Below, piece by piece: positions 55,480 through 63,373 of a DNA stretch of 64,000 nucleotides. Numbering within the stretch: position 1 is the first letter of the stretch; every line of letters begins with the position of its first letter. The notes beneath the pieces are model-generated. The model was not told the DNA's origin. It saw nothing but the letters and a program-made list of their open reading frames with translations, and did no database searches. The stretch spans positions 124,001 through 188,000 of the forward strand of contig NZ_QKLU01000001.1 in the NCBI RefSeq assembly GCF_003208655.1, given 5' to 3'. The translations under genes were made by a program, and so were the position numbers. This DNA is from Pedobacter nutrimenti (lineage in GTDB: Bacteria > Bacteroidota > Bacteroidia > Sphingobacteriales > Sphingobacteriaceae).

Positions 55480-55886
55480 GAGGTAAAGGTCGGAAATATT
55501 TTTTGGTAAGTTTAGGGGTACTTTTGCCCGGCTTTTATGCTCCGTTTAGGTTGTTTGTTTTGCTGCCCATTAAAACATCCTTTCTTTTGAGCAAGTACGT
55601 ACCTTCTTTTGAGCTTCTTTTGAAAAAGGACCCAAATTCAAAACAAGTCCCGAAGAAGCTCAAAAGAAAGTGCCTCTTTTTAGGCTGCATTTCCGGTGGT
55701 CAGGTGCTAAAATAACTCTGCTAATTGTAACTGGATTATACACTCTAAATTGTCAATTGTAAAAGAACTATGCAAACTGCAATTTCCTGACTAATCCTGC
55801 CTAAAGATCTCCTTTATTAAAGCATTGTTGTTTTTTTATGTAGGTTTAACTCAAATTAGATTGCTAAAAACATTAAAGCTAGCCAT
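55480..55886. other. Intergenic region with an inverted repeat
   Basis: 407 bp between a minus-strand regulator and a small plus-strand gene. It contains a 16-bp perfect inverted repeat (55604-55619 / 55653-55668) and an extra partial copy of the arm near 55581-55592. A 70-codon frame at 55503-55715 spans the repeats and is not convincing. Confidence 0.5.
55604..55668. repeat. 16-bp inverted repeat with an extra partial copy
   Basis: TTCTTTTGAGCTTCTT (55604-55619) and AAGAAGCTCAAAAGAA (55653-55668) are perfect complements around a 33-nt loop. TTTCTTTTGAGC also occurs at 55581-55592 as a direct repeat of the left arm. Confidence 0.7.
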
Positions 55887-56132
55887 ATGAACGAAGTGTT
55901 TGTGAAAAAATATTGGGAAGAAGAGGAAGTGTTGTTTTACATTCACTTCCAGAATGGAACAGCTGTAGCACAGATCGAAATCTCAGCTGAAGGAAAATTG
56001 TTCCTGTCGGTAGATGGTCCTGGTGACGAAAATGCAATGTTGTATGACCAGCCCTTATCGGACCTTGACCTGGAAGAGGAAGATTTCATTTCCAAAGAAG
56101 AATTTGAAGAGGTTTGGAGTGAAAAAGGGTAG
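55887..56132 (+). CDS. Small acidic hypothetical protein
   Basis: 81 residues, strongly acidic C-terminus (DLDLEEEDFISKEEFEEVW), no signal or membrane segment. The alternation of charged and aromatic residues and the predicted strand/strand/helix pattern (VLFYIHFQNGTAVAQIEIS) look like a folded small protein. Not recognised; no operon partner. Confidence 0.65.
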   Translation: MNEVFVKKYWEEEEVLFYIHFQNGTAVAQIEISAEGKLFLSVDGPGDENAMLYDQPLSDLDLEEEDFISKEEFEEVWSEKG

Positions 56133-56244
56133 GTGCCCCCAACCGTTTAACTTATTGATAGCCGTAGGATGGCATGTTGTAAATGTGATTGTCCTGTTCA
56201 TGTGATTTCTATTGAACCATCCTCTGAAAGGTAATGTAACTTCC

Positions 56245-56346
56245 GTCATCTCGAAATGAGGAACGATTGAGAGATCTGTAAGCTGGATGTATAGATCTCT
56301 CATCGCTGCGCTTCCTTCTGAGATGATGGCAAATGCTTGAGATGAC
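56245..56346. repeat. REP/MITE-like palindromic element with GTCATCTC ends
   Basis: The ends are GTCATCTC (56245-56252) and GAGATGAC (56339-56346). Inside, TGAGAGATCT (near 56268-56277) and AGATCTCTCA (56293-56302) form the inner arms, and imperfect complementarity runs along the whole unit. Palindromes of this general kind are common in Bacteroidota intergenic DNA. Confidence 0.65.
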
Positions 56347-56379
56347 AGGGAATTTAGAAATATTTTCATTTTATTTTCC

Positions 56380-56410
56380 CAGTGCAGTTTGGCCGCACTG
56401 AAGGGTTTTA
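56380..56410 (+). promoter_or_regulatory. Cluster dyad, copy 1 (CAGTGC-N9-GCACTG, 8 nt, TA)
   Basis: CAGTGC 56380-56385, GCACTG 56395-56400, then 8 nt and TATCTTCG at 56409, one mismatch from TAnnTTTG. It precedes the tail-fibre-like gene at 56512 by about 110 bp. Confidence 0.75.
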
Positions 56411-56511
56411 TCTTCGTCCTGTTCGTTTTCATCTGTGGTTGAAAACCCGGGTTGGGTCTTTCCAAAAACAGAAGTTGAAATGGATAAGGTTAAATGTAAA
56501 ACCCAAACAAA

Positions 56512-57369
56512 ATGAAAACTCTAAAAACACTTTTATTGCTGACACTTGCAGCAGGCAAAATTCAAGCACAACAAACCATTCAGCAAAGTATTATGCTCCG
56601 GTCCAACGGGGTGAACTCGACAGAGCTGATGATGTATAAAGAAGACAATATCAATTATAATACGATTTATTCTAACGCTTCTGGTTTTGGTTTTTACAAT
56701 AGCAGTACAGCAAGCTCGCCATGGTTTATTAATGCAGATAACAGAGTTGGGATTGGGACAACGAGCCCACTTGATTTGTTTCATGTCAACGGAATCATAA
56801 GATGGGGAGGACAATCGGACAAATATCTCGTTTCAGGGGAGGATGGTTCCGGAGGTTTTTTTGAGCAAAGAGCGAGTAACGGTAATAGCGCAAATAGTAA
56901 GTTACGTCTTCAAAGCTCTATTAAAGGTGATTTGCAAAATTATTCAATATTTTCTATTGACCCAGAACAAGGTTTTAGTTTTTTGTCTCTGGGTTCGGGA
57001 AATGGTAATGTCGGTATTGGTACAACTTCCCCAAAAGAAAAGCTGTCGGTGAACGGTAAAATCCGGGCGCAGGAAATCAAAGTAGAGACGGCAGGCTGGC
57101 CGGATTATGTTTTTGAAGAAAGCTACAAACTGCCTGTTTTAGCAGAAACAGAAAAACACATTAAAGAAAAAGGACATTTACCAGGTATTCCTTCTGCGGC
57201 AGAAGTAAAGGCTAATGGTGTTGAGCTCGGAGAGATGAGTGCAAAACTTCTGCAGAAAATTGAGGAGCTTACGCTGTATATCATTCAGCAAAATAAAAGA
57301 CAAGTGGAGCAGGATGTTAAGATTTTAGCACAACAAAAAGAGATAAACCAGCTTAAAGGTCTAAAATAG
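56512..57369 (+). CDS. Secreted tail-fibre-like protein with coiled C-terminus
   Basis: 285 residues with a signal peptide (ending GKIQAQ). It contains two repeats typical of Bacteroidota tail-fibre/S74-like surface proteins (VGIGTTSPLDLFHVNG and VGIGTTSPKEKLSVNGKIRA). The C-terminal segment (WPDYVFEESYKLPVLAETEK, HIKEKGHLPGIPSAAEV) is related to S74-type intramolecular chaperone ends, and a terminal coiled coil follows. No catalytic Ser-Lys dyad can be assigned. It shares the dyad promoter element with the secretion cluster, so it may be a substrate or surface partner of that system (inference). Confidence 0.8.
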   Translation: MKTLKTLLLLTLAAGKIQAQQTIQQSIMLRSNGVNSTELMMYKEDNINYNTIYSNASGFGFYNSSTASSPWFINADNRVGIGTTSPLDLFHVNGIIRWGGQSDKYLVSGEDGSGGFFEQRASNGNSANSKLRLQSSIKGDLQNYSIFSIDPEQGFSFLSLGSGNGNVGIGTTSPKEKLSVNGKIRAQEIKVETAGWPDYVFEESYKLPVLAETEKHIKEKGHLPGIPSAAEVKANGVELGEMSAKLLQKIEELTLYIIQQNKRQVEQDVKILAQQKEINQLKGLK

Positions 57370-57420
57370 GCCGATTTTATAGTCCACAAAATGTGGAAAA
57401 AAAACTTTCAAAAAAAATCC

Positions 57421-57451
57421 CAGTGCAGTGTGGCCGCACTGAAGTGTTTTA
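57421..57451 (+). promoter_or_regulatory. Cluster dyad, copy 2
   Basis: CAGTGC 57421-57426, GCACTG 57436-57441, 8 nt, TA at 57450. An A-rich tract containing TGTGGAAAAAAAA lies just upstream. It precedes the pseudopilus operon whose first gene starts at 57531. Confidence 0.75.
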
Positions 57452-57530
57452 CATTGCTTAAAATTTTACAGCTTTTTACCGGAAGATGGCTTCCATTGTA
57501 AAGGGCTGTTACTTAAGCAATGTAACCTCT

Positions 57531-58478
57531 ATGAAAAAAATTTATTTATTTTTTTTAAGCATCTGCAGTCTGGGTTTGGGCTGCAAAGAATTTATTGAAC
57601 CTTCTTTAGACGATCGCAAAGTCATTTTGCTGGCTCCATCGGATGGTACGGAAACCAAAGATTATACACAGATTTTTTGGTGGGAAAATGTCGAGGATGC
57701 CTTAAAATACAGACTTCAGGTGGTTTCACCTGGTTTTAACAGCACGACCAAACTTATCGTTGATACGCTTATTAAGGGTAATAAATTTAAATATACCCTG
57801 GATCCAGGAAGTTACCAATGGCGGGTAAGGGCAGAAAACGGCAGTAGTCGGTCTGCCTATACCATAGCAGGGCTCACTGTATACCCTACTTCTATCACAG
57901 AACAACAGGTACAGTTATCGGCTCCTGCCAATAACAGCCTGACCAATCAGTCTCCTGTATTGTTTAAATGGCTTAAACTGTTCAGTGCCGATAAATATCA
58001 AATCCAGATCGATGCCGACAACACCAATTTTACCAGCGGGACAACCCTTTTTCTGGATAAAACGACTACGAATTTGGAGTATGCGGTTAGTTTTACAAAG
58101 GATCAGGCTTACCAGTGGCGGGTAAAAGCTTACAATGGGGCTTTGGAGTCCAAATGGTCGGCCGTGCAAACCATCAATTACGATGCAACACCCCCTCCGG
58201 CAGTCGTGCTGACAGCACCTGCAAACAATGTGTCGAGTCCTAAGCCGGTGACCTTAAAATGGAATGCTTCGACAGGGGCAAAAAAGTACATTTTATTCGT
58301 ATACAAGGGTGATGTCTCTATTCCCTACAACAGTACTTTCCCTTTAAGCCAAACTGCCTTGAGTTATACCTTTAACCTGGGAAATTCTGGTGAAAAAATA
58401 TTATGGGAAGTGAAGGCGGTTGATGAAGCAGGCAATGTGAGTGCTTCAGGCGAATTGAGAAGTTTTACGATACAGTAG
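57531..58478 (+). CDS. Fibronectin III-like repeat lipoprotein, first gene of the secretion/pilus cluster
   Basis: 315 residues from the ATG at 57531 (MKKIYLFFLSICSLGLGC), with lipobox LGLGC; the in-frame extension to 57486 would hide the signal. Three beta-sandwich repeats of the FN3/Ig type follow, each with a YxW/YQWRV motif (SYQWRVRAENG, AYQWRVKAYNG, ILWEVKAVDEAGNV). Predicted outer-membrane or periplasmic lipoprotein. Its position 8 bp before the GspC/PilP-like gene suggests a cluster-specific envelope role; it is not a known T2SS core part. Confidence 0.8.
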   Translation: MKKIYLFFLSICSLGLGCKEFIEPSLDDRKVILLAPSDGTETKDYTQIFWWENVEDALKYRLQVVSPGFNSTTKLIVDTLIKGNKFKYTLDPGSYQWRVRAENGSSRSAYTIAGLTVYPTSITEQQVQLSAPANNSLTNQSPVLFKWLKLFSADKYQIQIDADNTNFTSGTTLFLDKTTTNLEYAVSFTKDQAYQWRVKAYNGALESKWSAVQTINYDATPPPAVVLTAPANNVSSPKPVTLKWNASTGAKKYILFVYKGDVSIPYNSTFPLSQTALSYTFNLGNSGEKILWEVKAVDEAGNVSASGELRSFTIQ

Positions 58479-58486
58479 CAGGAGAT

Positions 58487-58987
58487 ATGCAGCAGGTGAA
58501 GAGCAAAAAACTTACATATTTGCTCCTTTGCGCAGTTATAGGCGTATGGGGCATAATTTTGTACAAATTCTTTTTCAGGGATAAGGAAGAAGACCTGGTT
58601 CCTAAAACCGCCTTTGTAAAAAAGGGAGAGCAGCCTTATGATGCTTATCAGGAGAAACCCGATACTTTTAAGCTGGTTTTAAATTACAGGGATCCTTTTG
58701 CGCTTAAACCTACAGCCGAACCTATGGTGCAGACTGCACAGAAAGAAGTTGTTACAATGGCAAAAATGCCTATCCAGCCCCCACCGGTGCTCAACTGGTC
58801 AGGAATCCGCTATACTGGTATGGTCCTTAATCCGGTTTCTAAAAAAACGGTAACCATTTTATCGGTAAATGGGAAGGAGCGGATGGTGCTCGAGGGTGAG
58901 GTATTTGAAAATGTTAAGGTTTTAAAAAATAAAAAAGACTCTGTACTGGTTCTGTGGCAGGGAAAACAAAAATACATTAGACAATGA
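58487..58987 (+). CDS. GspC/PilP-like inner-membrane protein
   Basis: 166 residues with a single N-terminal membrane helix (about 10-29, YLLLCAVIGVWGIILYKFFF). A Pro-rich periplasmic linker carries LNYRDPFALK, and the C-terminal beta domain (IRYTGMVLNPVSKKTVTIL, NGKERMVLEGEVFENVKVL) resembles the homology region of GspC/PilP, which contacts the secretin. Size and layout fit. The match is by pattern only, so the name is tentative. It overlaps the next gene by 4 nt. Confidence 0.65.
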   Translation: MQQVKSKKLTYLLLCAVIGVWGIILYKFFFRDKEEDLVPKTAFVKKGEQPYDAYQEKPDTFKLVLNYRDPFALKPTAEPMVQTAQKEVVTMAKMPIQPPPVLNWSGIRYTGMVLNPVSKKTVTILSVNGKERMVLEGEVFENVKVLKNKKDSVLVLWQGKQKYIRQ

Positions 58988-59565
58988 GACGATTTTTAAT
59001 AGCTATGGTCATTAGCGGGAATGTTTTCTGCTTTTGCAATGCTTCAGCGCAATCTGCGGTAAAAGATTTAATCCTACACAAAATTACAGTAAGCTACCCC
59101 GATCACATCGTCAGGACTTTTGTAAAACCGGTTTCCGGAATACAGGTATGGAATGACAGGCCTTATTACTGGTTTTCCGGACAGCAAATCAATATGACCC
59201 AGGGGGGCTACAGTGGAAAATTGCTTAACGGTTATTATGAAGACTTTTACCTGAACAAAAACCTGAAAGAATCGGGTTGGTTCATCAAAGGTTTAAAATG
59301 TGGTGTCTGGAAAAGCTGGAATGAGAAAGGCGTACTCATTGCAGAATACTGCTGGGATTTAGGAAAGAAAAATGGAGCCTACCATCTCTATGATATGGGG
59401 GGACGGCAAATCGAAAAGGGGAAATTCCGCAATGATGTGCTCATCAAACAACAGCCCTTTTTTATGGATACCCTGAGCATTAAGCATCCTGATTCAGGGA
59501 GTAGAAAGGTTTCTGGTGGCTTTATGCCCGGGTTTATCAAAAAACTGTTTAAAAAGAATAAATAA
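58984..59565 (+). CDS. Exported MORN-repeat-like protein of the secretion cluster
   Basis: 193 residues with a signal peptide (ending CNASAQS). MORN/YwqK-like repeats occur around residues 80-150 (YSGKLLNGYYEDFYL, GLKCGVWKSWNEKGVLIAEY, GKKNGAYHLYDMGGRQIEKG). The C-terminus is basic (FIKKLFKKNK). Repeats of this type mediate protein or lipid contact. It is embedded in the operon (4-nt overlap upstream, 1-nt overlap downstream), so it should belong to the machine rather than be a stray gene. Confidence 0.7.
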   Translation: MRRFLIAMVISGNVFCFCNASAQSAVKDLILHKITVSYPDHIVRTFVKPVSGIQVWNDRPYYWFSGQQINMTQGGYSGKLLNGYYEDFYLNKNLKESGWFIKGLKCGVWKSWNEKGVLIAEYCWDLGKKNGAYHLYDMGGRQIEKGKFRNDVLIKQQPFFMDTLSIKHPDSGSRKVSGGFMPGFIKKLFKKNK

Positions 59566-60800
59566 TGCTCAAGGCATCAGTACTTTATCTGGTTATTGTG
59601 GTGTCCCTGCTCATCGGGCTTATTTCTGCTTCCCTGCTCACGCTGGCTTTTTTTTACAAAAGGGAAGCGCAGAAAAGCAGCCGAATGGAAAAACTAAATG
59701 GCAACCTGAACGCTGTAAGGGCAATTCTGCTGTCAAAGGACCTGATTGCTGCCGATACGGTAATGACCCTGGATCTTTATGGAGAAGGAAAGGACAGTGT
59801 GGTGTATAGCAAACAGCGCTGGGGACTGGTAGAACTCAGTTATGCAAAAGCATTTGTTCGGGGTGATACATTAAAACAAGTGTTTTTAAGTAGTGTACCA
59901 TTCACTGATCCCTCTGCAATTTACCTGGCCGATGAAGACAGGCCCCTTTCTTTAAGTGGAAACACAGAAATTACGGGTGACGGGCAAATTCCCAAAGCCG
60001 GCTTGAAACAGGCATACGTGGATGGGAAGGGATATGCGGGCAAAGAGCTGTTGAAAGGGAAAATTAAGGACAGTTCAAGAACTTTACCAGAACTCGATCA
60101 GAAACTGATTGATGAGCTGTGCGCCTACTTTAAAGAAGAGGGCGAAAAACTAAGCCTAAGGGATTCTGTGGGAAATTCCTTTTACAACGAAGCCAAACGC
60201 TATAAACTCTCTGTATCGCAGTCGAAGCTCGAGCAGCAAAAATTTTATGGGAAACTCGTGCTGATTTCAGATACTGTGTTAAAAATTGGCGCAGCGGTGA
60301 AGCTGGAGGACGTGCTTGTTTTTGCGCCTTCGATAATGGTAGAAGATGGGTTTAAAGGAAATTGCCAGCTCTTTGCCCGGGACTCTATTGTCATTGGCAA
60401 AAACTGCGTTTTCGAGTACCCTTCTTTTGCTGGCGTATTTAAACCAGCTGAAAAAAAACTTCAGTCGCTGGTTAAACTGGGTGAAAATACCCGTTTTGCG
60501 GGCATCTTATGTAGTTATGAAAACAAAAGAAGTGAACTCCAGACCAGGATAGCGCTGGCCAAAGGATGCCTGGTTAAGGGGCAGATTTATGCAAAGGGCT
60601 ATATCCAGATGGAAAAGGGCGTGACTGTGCAGGGTAAAGTTTATGCCACACGGTTTATCATGAAAACGCCCTCCACTTTGTATGAAAATTATCTAATAGA
60701 CATTTCTTTAAACCGTAGGGCGCTAAGTAAATATTACCTGGGGTCTGCGCTGTTCAAAGAAAATAATTCAGGTTCAGAGATTTTAAAATGGCTGCATTAA
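59565..60800 (+). CDS. Membrane-anchored protein with beta-helix-like C-terminus; possible GspK/PilX functional analogue
   Basis: 411 residues starting directly with one hydrophobic helix (LYLVIVVSLLIGLISASLLT, from about residue 7). The middle is alpha/beta. The C-terminal third has short hydrophobic rungs (VLKIGAAVKLEDVLVFAPSI, SIVIGKNCVFEYPSF, CLVKGQIYAKGYIQMEKGVT) suggesting a bactofilin-like or left-handed beta-helix. The first helix lacks a canonical prepilin Glu+5 site. By position (before two minor pseudopilins) and size it could replace GspK/PilX. Not recognised by name. It overlaps the next gene by 13 nt. Confidence 0.6.
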   Translation: MLKASVLYLVIVVSLLIGLISASLLTLAFFYKREAQKSSRMEKLNGNLNAVRAILLSKDLIAADTVMTLDLYGEGKDSVVYSKQRWGLVELSYAKAFVRGDTLKQVFLSSVPFTDPSAIYLADEDRPLSLSGNTEITGDGQIPKAGLKQAYVDGKGYAGKELLKGKIKDSSRTLPELDQKLIDELCAYFKEEGEKLSLRDSVGNSFYNEAKRYKLSVSQSKLEQQKFYGKLVLISDTVLKIGAAVKLEDVLVFAPSIMVEDGFKGNCQLFARDSIVIGKNCVFEYPSFAGVFKPAEKKLQSLVKLGENTRFAGILCSYENKRSELQTRIALAKGCLVKGQIYAKGYIQMEKGVTVQGKVYATRFIMKTPSTLYENYLIDISLNRRALSKYYLGSALFKENNSGSEILKWLH

Positions 60801-61153
60801 ATAAACACCAGGTCCGTGCTTCCACTTTGCCGGAAGTGATTATCGCAATGGTGGTGATCCTTATTGTATTTGTAATCGCCATACAGATTTACAACAATGT
60901 ACTTCATGCTTCTCCTTCTTTACATGAGCAACTTGTTCGCGGACTGGCCGAAAATTATATGGAAAAAAGCATAACCGAAAAAAGTTATGAGCAAGAGGAC
61001 GTAATGATCGACAGTCTGGAGTTTCGCAGGGAAGTGCTTCCTTTTAAAGGATACCAGGATGTTTTTATCATGAAGGTAAATGTTTTTCAAAGTGGTAAAA
61101 CAATGGGAAGTTTTCAAAGGGTATTCGGAAAGAAAGGAAACGGGGATGAATAA
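60788..61153 (+). CDS. Minor pseudopilin (type IV prepilin-like), GspI-like
   Basis: 121 residues. The short basic leader ends in RA followed by STLPEVIIAMVVILIVFVI, a class III prepilin signal with Glu at +5 but Ala instead of Gly at -1. The globular part is small. It inserts in the inner membrane and, after cleavage, would join a pseudopilus tip. It overlaps both neighbours (13 nt and 8 nt). Confidence 0.75.
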   Translation: MAALNKHQVRASTLPEVIIAMVVILIVFVIAIQIYNNVLHASPSLHEQLVRGLAENYMEKSITEKSYEQEDVMIDSLEFRREVLPFKGYQDVFIMKVNVFQSGKTMGSFQRVFGKKGNGDE

Positions 61154-61616
61154 AAAAGTGCGGGCTTTTACGCTAATGGAGGTAACCATCGCCATGCTCA
61201 TCTCGGCCCTTGTCGTTTCTGTCACTTATACTGCTTATAAAATTGTCGGAAATACGTATCAGAATTACCGGAAAAAACAAGAGCAGATCGGTGATTTAAG
61301 CTTGGCAGACCAGCTGCTGCGCAGGGACTTTTTTAAAGCCCGGAAAATTTACAGGACAGCACAAGGGTTACTTTTTGAACAGCCGGAAGGGAAAATTACC
61401 TATCAGCTTTTGAAAGAGCAAGTGATCCGTCAACAGTTCGAAATCCGGGTCGATACCTTTAAAATTTCCATTACCGATTTACAATGTGCTTTTGAGCAAA
61501 AGGAAGCGGAAACCGGTGCGCTTACCGATCAGTGCCGGTTCATTATGGAATTGGGTAAAAACCGTATACCACGCAATTATCAGAAAATATATAGTAAACA
61601 AGACTTATTTGAATAA
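61146..61616 (+). CDS. Minor pseudopilin, GspJ-like
   Basis: 156 residues from the ATG at 61146, which overlaps the upstream stop by 8 nt; a longer frame from 61080 runs inside the previous gene and is rejected. Prepilin signal KVRA followed by FTLMEVTIAMLISALVVSV (Glu+5, Ala-1), then a polar helix and a beta-rich domain (GKITYQLLKEQVIRQQFEI). Size and layout resemble GspJ. The GspF gene starts right after its stop. Confidence 0.8.
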   Translation: MNKKVRAFTLMEVTIAMLISALVVSVTYTAYKIVGNTYQNYRKKQEQIGDLSLADQLLRRDFFKARKIYRTAQGLLFEQPEGKITYQLLKEQVIRQQFEIRVDTFKISITDLQCAFEQKEAETGALTDQCRFIMELGKNRIPRNYQKIYSKQDLFE

Positions 61617-61617
61617 A

Positions 61618-62757
61618 ATGCCGGCAATAGACATTTCAAGATATCAGAAAAAAAAGCAGGCCAGGCCTGTAAAACAAAATACCGATGTGTTGTCCTTTCT
61701 AAACAAGGACATTAGTTTTGGCAACGGGCAAATTGCAGATAAAAAGAAAGAAGCTTTTTATTTGGAACTGAGCACCCTGCTGCTTTCGGGAATAGATCTG
61801 CGTTCTGCCCTGGACCTGATCCTGGTAGATCAGGAAGAAAAAAAAGATAAATCCCTTTTTGAAGGCATTCGCAAACAGGTGTTGTCAGGTTTGGCATTGT
61901 CAGAAGCTTTAAAGAATACCGGAAAATTTAGCGATTACGAGTTCTATAGCATTAAAATTGGGGAAGAAACCGGCCAGCTGGGCTTGGTACTTACGGATAT
62001 TGCAAAATATTATAAGAGTAAAATACAGCAGCGGAGAAAAATTATTAGTGCCGTGTCTTATCCGGTCATTGTATTGTGCACTTCAGTTGCTGCGGTACTG
62101 TTTATGATCAAATTTGTTGTCCCCATGTTTGCAGATGTGTTTTTGCGTTTTGGTGGAAAATTGCCTTGGATCACTGCGCTTATTATTTCTATTTCGGGTT
62201 GGTTTGACCGTTATTTCCTGCTAATCGTATTGGTTTTTCTGTTGCTTTTTGCATTGTACTTTTTTAAGCGGAAGAGCCTTTGGTTCCGGAAAAACGCTGC
62301 TGCAGTACTGCTCCGGATTCCGGTAGTGGGAGAACTGATAAAAAAAATTTACCTGGCACGTTTTGCCAATACCATGAGGCTTTTGGTCAGTACCGATACG
62401 CCTTTATTAAAATCAATAGCCCTGGTGAGGCAAATGATCAATTATTTTCCTATTGAAAATTCACTGGCTGCAGTGGAATTGGAAATCTTGAACGGCGCTT
62501 CCCTGCACAAAAGTTTGAGTCATTTTCCTTTTTATCCGGCGAAAATGATCCAGCTGGTCAAGGTGGGGGAAGAGGTGAACCGGATGGATTATTTTTTTGA
62601 AAAAATAGCAACTCAATATACCGAAGAAGTGGAGTATAAGACCAATACCTTAAGCAGTTTGCTGGAACCGCTGATCATCATTTTCCTGGGTTTGGTGGTT
62701 GGTGTGATCCTGATTGCAATGTATTTGCCAATGTTCCAGATGAGTAATAATTTTTAA
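61618..62757 (+). CDS. gspF: Type II secretion/type IV pilus inner-membrane platform protein GspF/PilC
   Basis: 379 residues from the ATG at 61618 directly after the upstream stop. Two T2SSF domains: FYLELSTLLLSGIDLRSALD with KIGEETGQL, and FANTMRLLVSTDTPLLKSIA with KVGEEVNRMDYFFEKIATQY. Three to four membrane helices are present (near VIVLCTSVAAVLFMIKFVV, YFLLIVLVFLLLFALYFF and PLIIIFLGLVVGVILIAMY). It forms the membrane base that couples the assembly ATPase to pseudopilus growth. The ATPase and secretin genes are not in this window. Confidence 0.93.
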   Translation: MPAIDISRYQKKKQARPVKQNTDVLSFLNKDISFGNGQIADKKKEAFYLELSTLLLSGIDLRSALDLILVDQEEKKDKSLFEGIRKQVLSGLALSEALKNTGKFSDYEFYSIKIGEETGQLGLVLTDIAKYYKSKIQQRRKIISAVSYPVIVLCTSVAAVLFMIKFVVPMFADVFLRFGGKLPWITALIISISGWFDRYFLLIVLVFLLLFALYFFKRKSLWFRKNAAAVLLRIPVVGELIKKIYLARFANTMRLLVSTDTPLLKSIALVRQMINYFPIENSLAAVELEILNGASLHKSLSHFPFYPAKMIQLVKVGEEVNRMDYFFEKIATQYTEEVEYKTNTLSSLLEPLIIIFLGLVVGVILIAMYLPMFQMSNNF

Positions 62758-62797
62758 CGCCCAATTATCCTGTAATCTAAAACTAATGCGCTCTACT

Positions 62798-63136
62798 ATG
62801 AAAATTGATTTTACAAGAGTGATGTCTATCGATTTTTTGATCAGACACAAATCAACCGGAAATCCTGAGTCCCTGGCCAGCCATCTGGGCATCTCCAAAA
62901 GGACTTTGTTTGAAACCCTAAACTTTATGAAGGATTCCCTTCATGCGCCCATCATTTATGACAGGTACAGGTGTACCTACCTCTACAATGAGGAGGGAAT
63001 GATGCTTTTTGCCTTTTTTAAAGGAAAAAAAAAAGACATCGATAAAGCGATCGCGAAAGCGATAAAGGGTTTGCTGATGGTTTTCCTCTTGTCTAATCTG
63101 GAATTAACAGAACTTTTGATTTTGCTTGGACTTTAA
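62798..63136 (+). CDS. Small HTH-domain protein in the secretion cluster
   Basis: 112 residues from the Met at 62798; an upstream Met at 62786 is possible. Winged HTH of HTH_11/DeoR-like type at about residues 10-60 (RHKSTGNPESLASHLGISKR, TLFETLNFMKDSLHAPIIYD). The C-terminal part is basic then hydrophobic (LLMVFLLSNLELTELLILLG), perhaps a membrane or dimer helix. It sits between gspF and the major pseudopilin, 40 bp and about 240 bp away. It is the obvious local candidate for binding the cluster dyads (inference). Confidence 0.75.
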   Translation: MKIDFTRVMSIDFLIRHKSTGNPESLASHLGISKRTLFETLNFMKDSLHAPIIYDRYRCTYLYNEEGMMLFAFFKGKKKDIDKAIAKAIKGLLMVFLLSNLELTELLILLGL

Positions 63137-63314
63137 GCAGAATTAAAAATCTGAACGGCCTCTGTTGAGGCAAAAATTAGGAAAAAACGCTTTTTCAGGC
63201 ATAAAAATGCTTGAGCGGGAGACTTATGTCTTTGTTTTTGGGGGTCTTTTGATGATGTCGTCGGCTAAAAAAATGAGAAAAAAAATATTTTCATTTTGTG
63301 GAAAAAAAAAATCC

Positions 63315-63345
63315 CAGTGCAGTGTGGTCGCACTGAGTTCTCTTA
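63315..63345 (+). promoter_or_regulatory. Cluster dyad, copy 3
   Basis: CAGTGC 63315-63320, GCACTG 63330-63335, 8 nt, then TACTATTG at 63344. A TGTGGAAAAAAAA tract lies just upstream, as in copy 2. It precedes the major pseudopilin gene at 63374. Confidence 0.75.
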
Positions 63346-63373
63346 CTATTGTCCTAAAGAATGAAGCAATTAT

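Noticed and set aside
55503..55715. 70-codon plus-strand frame
   Set aside because: Runs through both arms of an inverted repeat, no recognisable protein features.
56055..56465. 136-codon minus-strand frame
   Set aside because: Covers the palindromic repeat and the first dyad and overlaps a better small gene on the plus strand.
56380..57451. Cluster dyads as sigma-54 promoters or as plus-strand terminators
   Set aside because: No GG-N10-GC at -24/-12 is present, and the A-run precedes rather than follows the hairpin, so neither reading fits.
57486..57530. N-terminal extension of the FN3 lipoprotein from an earlier ATG
   Set aside because: It would put 15 polar residues before a good lipoprotein signal peptide.
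61486..61617. 44-residue N-terminal extension of GspF
   Set aside because: Lies entirely within the coding sequence of the upstream pseudopilin; the ATG right after that gene's stop is the natural start.
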